DNA of 5,186 nucleotides from Candidatus Saccharimonadota bacterium (GTDB lineage: Bacteria > Eremiobacterota > Xenobia > Xenobiales > Xenobiaceae), in contig SFMI01000121.1 in the NCBI GenBank assembly GCA_004554425.1, positions 1 through 5,186 on the forward strand, given 5' to 3'. The notes under the pieces were generated by a model. It was not told the origin of the DNA. It did no database searches and was given only the letters and a program-made list of their open reading frames with translations. This document shows positions 1 through 5,186 of this stretch, piece by piece. Both the position numbers and the translations under genes were made by a program. The stretch's first letter is position 1. Each line of letters starts with the position of its first letter.

Positions 1-124
1 GAAGTGGACACGCCCGTAAGAATAAGGGTTGCCTAGCAATAGGTGGAAACTTAAATACCAAACTTCTTAAATAGGAGCGTTAGCTCCTTAGAAGCCCATA
101 ACCTTTAGGTGATGGGTAGTTCAC
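1..124 (+). mobile_element. Right end of an IS200/IS605-family (tnpB-type) insertion element, partial
   Basis: Seen: the stretch has stops in all forward frames. It contains two hairpins: AGGAGC/GCTCCT with loop GTTA (73-88), and CCCAT-A-ACC/GGT-G-ATGGG with loop TTTA (95-116, one internal mismatch). It ends GTAGTTCAC at 116-124. The arrangement GAAGCCC-hairpin-GGGTAGTTCAC is what I know from the right ends of IS200/IS605-family elements, which end in subterminal imperfect hairpins, have no terminal inverted repeats and make no target duplication. Flavodoxin coding sequence starts in frame immediately at 125, which independently fixes the boundary. Inference: tnpB, and possibly tnpA, lies to the left on the plus strand. 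Frame 1 is open from the window start to a TAG at 34-36 and frame 3 to a TAG at 72-74. Either could be the tnpB tail, and I cannot identify those residues. The element could be a tnpB-only derivative moved by a transposase elsewhere. I am fairly confident of the family and unsure of the subgroup. Confidence 0.72.
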
Positions 125-142
125 CTTGGCTATCCTAACTAT
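1..142 (+). ncRNA. Probable omega RNA (reRNA) 3' part with guide reaching into flavodoxin
   Basis: TnpB proteins of IS200/IS605 elements use an RNA made from the right end of the element as scaffold. The host sequence just past the end acts as the guide, typically about 16-20 nt. The hairpins at 73-88 and 95-116 would be the last scaffold stems, 117-124 the scaffold end, and roughly 125-142 (CTTGGCTATCCTAACTAT) the guide. The 5' end of the RNA is not visible and probably overlaps the end of tnpB left of the window, so the start given is only the window edge. No promoter is seen. The call rests on the element assignment and on folding by eye. If the element is not of this family, the call fails. 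Confidence 0.5.
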
Positions 143-364
143 TGGGGCACCATGCCTATGGCCGTTTTCACTTTTTTGAAGCGCTACGACTTTAGTGGCA
201 AACACATTAAGCCTTTCTGTACTCACGAAGGCAGCGGCATGGGACGCAGTGAGAGCGATATTAAGAAAGTTTGTCTCCAAGCTATTGTGGAAAAAGGCTT
301 AGCGATTGTGGGCAGCCGTGTAGATAGCTCGGAAAATACTTTAAAAACTTGGGCGAACGCCTAG
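125..364 (+). pseudogene. Flavodoxin, C-terminal half, interrupted by the insertion element
   Basis: The frame encodes 79 residues that match the second half of short-chain flavodoxins, small FMN-carrying electron carriers of the cytoplasm. The opening LGYPNYWGTMPMAVFTFL is the segment around the FMN-stacking loop. YDFSGKHIKPFCTHEGSG is the next beta strand with its flavin-contacting loop, followed by GRSESDIKKVC and the last helix ending LKTWANA. Such flavodoxins are usually about 150-170 residues. The missing N-terminal half carries the phosphate-binding loop, so this piece alone cannot bind FMN normally. Homology continues unbroken upstream of the first ATG (152) to 125, so that ATG is not the native start, and nothing like a strong ribosome site precedes it. 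To the left the frame meets a TGA at 110-112 within the insertion element. The cupin gene follows 63 bp downstream on the same strand, consistent with a former shared operon. Identification as flavodoxin is by recalled family motifs and is firm. Loss of function is an inference, because IS200/IS605 excision is precise and could restore the gene. Confidence 0.85.
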
Positions 365-427
365 CACAGCACGTTTATAAAACAGCTGAGTCTTAATAAC
401 TACAACATCTTTGAGGAGAGTATAATT

Positions 428-841
428 ATGGAAGAATTTGATAAACAAAATATTTTTGGCAAAGGCCAAGCTAATACCGCTTACGCTCAATATTTTGTAG
501 GTAACTCTTATTTAAATCCACTAACTAAACCAGGTGAATCAGCTGTTTTTCTGGCTAATGTAACTTTTGAGCCCGGCTGCCGTAACAACTGGCATATCCA
601 CAAAGCTACTAAAGGCGGAGGTCAAATCCTTATTTGCACCGCTGGTAAAGGTTGGTACCAGGAAGAAGACAAAGAGCCACAAGAACTTACTCCCGGAACA
701 GTAATCGTTATTCCGGCTAACGTTAAACATTGGCATGGAGCCCAAAAAGATTCTTGGTTTAGCCATATTGCCGTAGAAGTGCCGGGCGAAAATACTTCTA
801 ATCAATGGTGCGAGCCTGTAGAAAATGCTGCGTTGTACTAA
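428..841 (+). CDS. Small single-domain cupin protein
   Basis: A complete 137-residue protein consisting of one cupin beta-barrel, probably cytoplasmic because there is no signal peptide or membrane segment. Cupin motif 1 is visible as NNWHIHKATKGGGQ (residues 53-66): His56 and His58 give the HxH pair, and Gln66 sits where many cupins have the Glu ligand. Motif 2 is PGTVIVIPANVKHWHGA (89-105), with His101 and/or His103 as the remaining ligand. The conserved tail WFSHIAVEVPG follows at 110-120. A divalent metal site is therefore expected. The Gln is, as I recall, normal for this subfamily rather than a defect. The start at 428 is supported by GAGGAG at 413-418, nine bases upstream. These cupins are often found beside flavodoxins, carboxymuconolactone decarboxylase-like proteins and aldo/keto reductases, but the substrate is unknown and I assign none. 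The gene lies downstream of the broken flavodoxin in the same direction and ends just before a strong terminator. No separate promoter is obvious in the 63-bp gap, so its expression may depend on transcription through or from the inserted element. Confidence 0.88.
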   Translation: MEEFDKQNIFGKGQANTAYAQYFVGNSYLNPLTKPGESAVFLANVTFEPGCRNNWHIHKATKGGGQILICTAGKGWYQEEDKEPQELTPGTVIVIPANVKHWHGAQKDSWFSHIAVEVPGENTSNQWCEPVENAALY

Positions 842-865
842 CCACTACAATATAAGCTGATGCAT

Positions 866-908
866 AAAAAAATCCAGCTTCCTCAAATTTGGGAGAGCTG
901 GATTTTTT
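866..908. terminator. Bidirectional Rho-independent terminator between the cupin gene and ftsK
   Basis: AATCCAGCT (871-879) pairs with AGCTGGATT (896-904). The upper stem can be extended by CTC (882-884) with GAG (893-895) around an A/T loop. On the left is an A-tract (866-872) and on the right a T-tract (903-908), so RNA from either strand ends in a hairpin followed by U residues. It begins 24 bp past the cupin stop and lies 14 bp past the ftsK stop (TAA read at 925-923), which suits two convergent genes sharing one terminator. Confidence 0.9.
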
Positions 909-922
909 GTGAGCGCTAAAAT

Positions 923-3900
923 TTAGTCCATAGCGCCAGTATAAAGGATCTTGCGGGCTTTACTGCCTTCAGCAGGGCCAACATAGCCACGCTTTTCTAG
1001 TAAGTTGATTAAACGCCTGGCGCGAGCGTAACCTACACGCAATTCAGTTTGCAACATAGAAGCTGAAGCCTGACGAGTACGCAAAATAGCGTCCAAAGCT
1101 TCTTCGAGCAAAGGATCATCGTCATTGGCATCATTACCTCCGCCCTTATCGGCTTTGTCTTCGGCCATATCTTCCTGAATATTGAGCTGAATGCGATTGC
1201 TAGGCACGTCTTGTCTATTCCAGAAATCAACTACGCGCTGAATTTCTTCATTTTTAACAAAAGCGCCTTGAATACGAGCTCCGTTATTGGCGTCAACTGG
1301 CTTAAAGAGCATATCGCCTTTACCTAACAAGTGCTCGGCTCCACCATCATCGAGAATTACTCGAGAGTCGACTCCCGAAGAAACGGCAAAAGCAATACGT
1401 GAAGGAATATTTACTTTCAAAAGACCGGTAATAACATCGGTAGAAGGACGTTGGGTAGCTACAACCATATGGATACCGGCAGCGCGAGCTTTTTGAGCTA
1501 AACGACAAATCGATTTTTCTACATCTTTAGAAGCAACCATCATTAAGTCAGCTAACTCATCAATAATAATTACTACCCAAGGCAAAGTCGCTTCTGGATG
1601 TTTCACGTTATATTCGCCGATATTGCGCACTCTGTTCTTACTGAACATAGTGTAACGCTCTTCCATCAAGTTGACCATTTGGTGCAAAGCAGAAGAGGCC
1701 ATCTTAGGATCGACGATAATTTTGCCCGGCTCTTCTCCAGTTAAGCAAATTAAGTGAGGCAATCCCTCATAAATAGAAAGCTCTACTTGTTTGGGGTCGA
1801 TCATCAAAAGTTGCAAATTACGCGGTGTAAAGCGATAAAGCAAGCTCAAAATCAAAGTATTGATACAAACAGACTTACCGGATCCAGTAGTACCAGCAAC
1901 CAATAAGTGAGGCATTTTACTTAAATCGGTCACTCGAGCTGTACCGCTAATATCTTTACCTAAGCCTACACACAGTCCCTTGCCATTGCGGAAATTGTCT
2001 GAGCTAAGCACTTCTCTTAAAGAAACGAGTTCGGTAAAACCGTTAGGAACCTCAACACCTACAACAGATTTTCCTGGCACAGGAGCTTCGATACGTACCG
2101 TAGTAGCGGCCAAAGCCAAAGCTATATCGTTAGTTAAATTGATAAATTTATTAACTCGAACGCCGATAGCTGGCTCTAACTCATAGCGAGTAACTGCCGG
2201 CCCTTGTATTACATTGCGCACTGTAGCTTCAACTTTGAAACTGGTTAAAGTGCGAATTAATAATTCCGACTTATCGACAAATTCATGTCTGCTTTGAGGC
2301 GGTACTTCTTCTAAAAGCGCCAGTGAAGGCAACATATAATGTTCAACCGCTTGCAAAGCTCCGGAATTACTCTTTCTGGGCATAGCTAAGGGAGCAGAAG
2401 AAAGATTGCTCTGTTGCTGACCAACCACCCGAACGCTACTAACCGAAGGGATGCTAGAAGGATAAAGCGCGGCCGGACGCTGCGCACTAGGCACCGAACC
2501 GGAAACAGGAGTGCTACTGCCAATTATACGACGCTCGCCCCTATCAAAGCCAAAAGCCGAAGAGCGTCTCGGCTGGGCGACGGCAGCCGACATGGCTGGT
2601 GCAGCAGGCGCGGCGGGTGCGGCAGGCGCGGCGGGTGCAGGCTGGGAGACGGCGGCCGACATGGCTGGTGCAGCAGGCGCGGCGGGTGCAGGCTGGGCGA
2701 CGGCAGCCGACATGGCAGGCGCGGCGGGTGCGGCAGGCGCGGCGGGTGCAGGCTGGGCGACGGCAGCCGACATGGCAGGCGCGGCGGGTGCGGCAGGCGC
2801 AACGGGTGCGGGCTGGGCGACGGCGGCCGACATGGCAGGCGCAGCAGCTATGCGCGAAGCAGAGAAGAAGCTAGGACGAATAGGATTGCGATAGACGCTA
2901 CTGCCGGTAAGGTTAATTGGGCGCAAGTTGGTAAAGCGATCGCGATCGCGAGGCATAATGCTATCAAAATCTACAGCCGCGCCCTCGTTGCCCAGGCCGA
3001 GGTCGAAGCGTTTTATTGCTTGAGGCTCAGCCATAGAGCTAGGAGAAATAGCGCCGACATTAGCTTCGACACTATCTGCACTTTGCTCAAGTTCTGTGCT
3101 CTGTTTTTCAGCTTCGGTGGTTGCAACAGCATCAGCAGCCTCAAGCAACTCGCTAGGAATTTGTACTTCAACGGTGCTCTTAGCTTTAGCCAAAGCTGCC
3201 GGAGCAGCGTCATGGTGCTCAGGTTCTTGGTTAGCAGCAACTGTTAAAGAATCGACTTCAGAAGCTGCACTCTCTTCGATTTGAGCTTCAGAGTCTTGCT
3301 GCTGGTCAAGTTGCTCAGCCAATTCCACTACTTTTTCATCAGTCAATTCGGCTTCTTCCAACTTTTTCAACTCGTTAGCCCGTTCAGAAGAAACGTAGGC
3401 TGCTACTTCAGCTCTGCTGACCGAATTGGTGGCTTTTACAACCGTTTTGGCAACAGCAACAGCTTCTGAAGAAGTAGGACTGGCAAGCTGAGCAACTACA
3501 GCAGGAGTAGAAGAACTTACAGCTTTATGATTTGCCGAAGAGCGCGGCTTAGGAAAAGGCAAATCTTCCTCTTCTTCAGCTTTGGCTAAAGTGGGAACTT
3601 GGCTTTCGTCAGCATCATGCACGGAAGGCGCTGGCTGAGCAGCAACAACAGTAGATGTAATAGGCTCAACTTGAGCAATATTTTCGCGTTTTGCCACAGA
3701 GGGGGCTTCTTCGTTAGCAGACGCTTCTAATACGGCCGGCTCGGTAACAGGCGCCATTTTTTCTTCGGCTTCAGGTTTGCTGACCGCAGCCAAAGCCGCA
3801 GCGGAATGTTTGGACGGATTAAGTAAAGAGTCCAAATCGCCGCCCTCGCTCCAAGTTACGCCTTGCAATTCCCCCACCGCCGAATGGAATTGAGACAATC

Positions 3901-5186
3901 TGGCTTTTACCTGACGGTTTAAAGAAGCGTCAGAAAATTCACCTAACTGTGGACGTACTCCGGCTTTGGGAGAATTGTCAGCCACCAAACGATTGAGCAT
4001 TTCTGGAGAACCGATGGCGCTGTGGGCCTCAACTTGTTCTATTGGGCTATTTAATTCGATTTCAGCGTTTTTTTTTCGGAAGTCTACATCGTCGCCATCG
4101 GAGCTGTCAGCTTGGTTGACAGTGTGAGCGACGCCATGACGAGAAGTAGAGCCGTTCTTTCTAGCTCGAGGAATAATACCCAACTGTTGCCTGGCAGTAC
4201 GCTTGGAAGCCAAAGATGCTGAGGCAGAAGGAGCCTGATTTTGAGCCACAGGAGGACGCAAAGCTGGCCCTTGCGGATTCATTAAATCGTTGGCAAATGG
4301 CATATCGTCAGATACTTCTTTGATGGCTTTTTCCTGACGCAAACGAGCTTTGCCTTCGGATTGGCGCTTAAAGCTGGCTCTAGCTCTTAAAGTACTAGCT
4401 CTCCAAGCGGCCAACTTGGCTTCCTTGGTCATTTCCTGAGCTTCGGCTTGAGGTTTAGCCGGAGCCGTTCTCGACACGGCAGTAGAGCGAGAAGCCGTCG
4501 AGCGCATCAAAGTTGGCGTAGAAGAACGAGTGAAAGAGGCTTGTGCCTTAGGCTCAGCGGAACGAGCGGAAGCTTTGGCAGCTTCTCCGGCCGTTGTTGG
4601 CACATTGGGAGCAGCTCCAGGACGACGCGAGCTTAACGCATTAAGAGCAGCCTTAGGATCGCAAGCCACGTTTTGACCTTCGGCGCCACGTAAAGCCTTT
4701 ATATCAGAGAGAGAGTTTCTGTCTCTATTTAAATAGGAAGCAGCTGCACCTCTGATACCCAAAGCACGACGACGCTCCTCAGGAGGTAAAGCATTTATCT
4801 GGCTAGGCGATAAAGTGCTGAAACTCTCCAGAGCTTCAGGATCAACAGGCAACGCCGAAGGACGGCGTTCCTCCCCCAGTCCCAAAGCTCGGCGGCGCTC
4901 TTCAGGAGAAAGCGCATTGAGCTTTTTTAAAGCAGAGGCCGAAACGCTTTCATTTCCGGGCTCTTTCGGCTCAATATCAGCTGCAGCAGCGGGCTCGGCA
5001 ACTTCTTCGGCTTTAGGTTGCGCTTGCTGAGCACGAGCGCCGCCAGCAGGACGGCTAATTAAACCTAAAGCGCGGCGGCGCTCCTCGGGAGAAAGTTCGC
5101 TCATTTTGCGAGCCGAAGTAGTTCCAGAATTATTTTCGCCATCTTTAGCTGCAGCAACAGCCTCGGCAGCTTCTTCGGCTTTAGGT
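923..5186 (-). CDS. ftsK: FtsK/SpoIIIE-family DNA translocase with very long repeat-bearing linker (5' end outside window)
   Basis: FtsK is a septum-located hexameric ATPase that pumps chromosomal DNA during division. Numbering here counts from the Met at 5104, which is not the start: the frame stays open to the window edge (27 more codons, repeat-like PKAEEAAEAVAAA), and no ribosome site precedes it. The motor fills about residues 920-1393. The alpha part begins near MLPSLALLEEVP (924). Walker A is GTTGSGKS (1071-1078) and Walker B is VVIIIDELADLMM (Asp1182, Glu1183). The motor also has MIDPKQVELS, ATQRPSTDVITG and IPSRIAFAVSS. A gamma winged-helix domain (about 1330-1393) has the DNA-reading segment RVGYARARRLINLLEKRG. 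ATPase and DNA-binding residues look intact. Residues 1 to about 915 form a low-complexity Ala/Pro/Glu/Ser linker without membrane segments. It holds an arginine-rich motif repeat, an acidic Gln/Glu-rich helical stretch (about 561-617) and an Ala-Pro repeat (about 753-845). The linker is far longer than the ~600 residues of E. coli FtsK or the short one of SpoIIIE. The four-helix membrane anchor should lie to the right. The motor resembles the Gram-positive type more than E. coli. Confidence 0.96.
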   Translation of the reverse strand, partial: PKAEEAAEAVAAAKDGENNSGTTSARKMSELSPEERRRALGLISRPAGGARAQQAQPKAEEVAEPAAAADIEPKEPGNESVSASALKKLNALSPEERRRALGLGEERRPSALPVDPEALESFSTLSPSQINALPPEERRRALGIRGAAASYLNRDRNSLSDIKALRGAEGQNVACDPKAALNALSSRRPGAAPNVPTTAGEAAKASARSAEPKAQASFTRSSTPTLMRSTASRSTAVSRTAPAKPQAEAQEMTKEAKLAAWRASTLRARASFKRQSEGKARLRQEKAIKEVSDDMPFANDLMNPQGPALRPPVAQNQAPSASASLASKRTARQQLGIIPRARKNGSTSRHGVAHTVNQADSSDGDDVDFRKKNAEIELNSPIEQVEAHSAIGSPEMLNRLVADNSPKAGVRPQLGEFSDASLNRQVKARLSQFHSAVGELQGVTWSEGGDLDSLLNPSKHSAAALAAVSKPEAEEKMAPVTEPAVLEASANEEAPSVAKRENIAQVEPITSTVVAAQPAPSVHDADESQVPTLAKAEEEEDLPFPKPRSSANHKAVSSSTPAVVAQLASPTSSEAVAVAKTVVKATNSVSRAEVAAYVSSERANELKKLEEAELTDEKVVELAEQLDQQQDSEAQIEESAASEVDSLTVAANQEPEHHDAAPAALAKAKSTVEVQIPSELLEAADAVATTEAEKQSTELEQSADSVEANVGAISPSSMAEPQAIKRFDLGLGNEGAAVDFDSIMPRDRDRFTNLRPINLTGSSVYRNPIRPSFFSASRIAAAPAMSAAVAQPAPVAPAAPAAPAMSAAVAQPAPAAPAAPAAPAMSAAVAQPAPAAPAAPAMSAAVSQPAPAAPAAPAAPAAPAMSAAVAQPRRSSAFGFDRGERRIIGSSTPVSGSVPSAQRPAALYPSSIPSVSSVRVVGQQQSNLSSAPLAMPRKSNSGALQAVEHYMLPSLALLEEVPPQSRHEFVDKSELLIRTLTSFKVEATVRNVIQGPAVTRYELEPAIGVRVNKFINLTNDIALALAATTVRIEAPVPGKSVVGVEVPNGFTELVSLREVLSSDNFRNGKGLCVGLGKDISGTARVTDLSKMPHLLVAGTTGSGKSVCINTLILSLLYRFTPRNLQLLMIDPKQVELSIYEGLPHLICLTGEEPGKIIVDPKMASSALHQMVNLMEERYTMFSKNRVRNIGEYNVKHPEATLPWVVIIIDELADLMMVASKDVEKSICRLAQKARAAGIHMVVATQRPSTDVITGLLKVNIPSRIAFAVSSGVDSRVILDDGGAEHLLGKGDMLFKPVDANNGARIQGAFVKNEEIQRVVDFWNRQDVPSNRIQLNIQEDMAEDKADKGGGNDANDDDPLLEEALDAILRTRQASASMLQTELRVGYARARRLINLLEKRGYVGPAEGSKARKILYTGAMD
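2571..2846 (-). repeat. GC-rich tandem repeat in ftsK encoding an Ala-Pro block
   Basis: On the plus strand, units begin with GGCTGGGCGACGGC or a close variant at 2571, 2640, 2691, 2751 and 2811. The unit lengths are 69, 51, 60 and 60 bp, then a partial fifth copy to about 2846. Lengths differ by 9-bp steps, caused by different numbers of an inner GGCGGGTGC-like unit (an Ala-Ala-Pro triplet), so this is a repeat within a repeat. Every unit is a multiple of three and keeps the ftsK frame. The protein unit is PAMSAAVAQPAP followed by two to four AAP-like steps. Unit 2691-2750 is 49/60 G+C, well above the surrounding gene. Copies 3 and 4 differ at only a few bases, indicating recent expansion or homogenisation. 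The expected effect is a flexible, extended Pro-rich spacer whose length may vary between strains. Confidence 0.95.
4068..4076 (-). repeat. Nine-base homopolymer (A9 on the coding strand) inside ftsK
   Basis: The coding strand reads CGA AAA AAA AAC GCT, encoding R343-K344-K345-N346. The last seven bases of this run form A AAA AAC in the reading phase of a classic -1 slippery heptamer. A -1 shift there meets TGA after one codon, at 4064-4062. Whether slippage happens is unknown. No clear stimulatory hairpin was identified by eye. Confidence 0.55.
4754..5186 (-). repeat. Degenerate protein repeat in ftsK with the motif LSPEERRRALGL
   Basis: Three copies of (L/N)-A/E-L-(S/P)-P-E-E-R-R-R-A-L-G-(L/I) occur at residues 2-15 (DNA near 5060-5101), 63-76 (near 4877-4918) and 104-117 (near 4754-4795). 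They are spaced 61 and 41 residues apart. The spacer after copy 1 contains PKAEEVAEPAAAA. The protein end at the window edge contains PKAEEAAEAVAAA, displaced by exactly 56 codons: CTTCTTCGGCTTTAGGT occurs at 5002-5018 and again at 5170-5186. This shows the array continues to the right. The core motif is far better conserved than the spacers, which suggests that it binds something. I do not know a named family for it. Confidence 0.85.

Noticed and set aside
152..364. A separate 70-residue gene starting at the ATG at 152
   Set aside because: Flavodoxin homology continues upstream in frame to 125, and 152 is an internal Met of the MPMAVF segment, so this is a fragment and not a gene with its own start.
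539..805. 88-codon minus-strand frame opposite the cupin gene
   Set aside because: It is a shadow of the cupin coding frame, without ribosome site or recognisable domain.
2571..2846. CRISPR-like array
   Set aside because: Repeats are directly adjacent with no unique spacers, and they stay in the ftsK reading frame.
2936..2950. Two overlapping GCGATCGC palindromes
   Set aside because: They are explained by the codons for R-D-R-D-R in ftsK. Two adjacent copies do not indicate a genome-wide HIP1-like element.
2414..3247. 277-codon plus-strand open frame and several shorter ones over the GC-rich repeat
   Set aside because: They lie antisense to ftsK, their protein is an Arg/Gly/Cys-rich read-through of the satellite, and the frame is open only because the repeat lacks stops. 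No ribosome site or family resemblance supports them.
5102..5104. ATG at 5104 as the ftsK start
   Set aside because: The frame continues to the window edge with repeat-like residues, there is no ribosome site before it, and FtsK should have an N-terminal membrane domain that is absent here.

Overview
The window carries the end of a mobile element inserted into a flavodoxin gene, a small intact cupin gene, and most of a very large FtsK/SpoIIIE-type DNA translocase gene that runs off the right edge on the minus strand. The organism is a bacterium. The FtsK motor reads more like the SpoIIIE/Gram-positive and anaerobe type than like E. coli FtsK, judged from remembered family sequences. A flavodoxin next to a small cupin is a pairing I associate with anaerobic gut or sediment bacteria. 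I cannot assign a genus. A Bacillota-like (for example Negativicutes-like) or related anaerobic lineage is a guess.

Positions 1-124 look like the right end of an IS200/IS605-family (tnpB-type) element. There are two small hairpins followed by the terminal string GTAGTTCAC. Directly after it, from 125 and in frame, a flavodoxin reading frame resumes in its middle (LGYPNYWGTMPMAV) and runs to a stop at 362-364. The N-terminal half, with the FMN phosphate-binding loop, must lie left of the window if it survives. The flavodoxin is therefore an interrupted gene. The last bases of the element plus the first bases of the flavodoxin fragment would form the 3' end and guide of an omega RNA (reRNA) for the element's TnpB.

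A well-formed ribosome binding site precedes the cupin gene at 428-841, which is complete and keeps its metal-binding histidines. It probably belonged to the same transcription unit as the flavodoxin. A hairpin with an A-tract on one side and a T-tract on the other (866-908) can serve as a shared terminator for the cupin gene and the convergent ftsK gene.

From 923 to the right edge everything is ftsK on the minus strand: at least 1420 codons with no start in the window. The last ~475 residues are a normal FtsK motor (alpha/beta domain with Walker A and B, then a gamma winged-helix domain). The preceding ~945 residues are a low-complexity, Ala/Pro/Glu/Ser-rich linker with no membrane segment. 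The linker holds two distinct repeat systems. One is an Ala-Pro block encoded by a GC-rich 60-bp satellite with nested 9-bp steps (2571-2846). The other is a set of three copies of the motif LSPEERRRALGL in 4754-5104, whose spacing predicts a further copy beyond the window. The membrane anchor expected of FtsK must be encoded further right.

The two most notable points are the IS200/IS605 insertion, with a predicted self-site-directed guide RNA in flavodoxin, and the unusually long repeat-bearing FtsK linker with its recurring arginine-rich motif.
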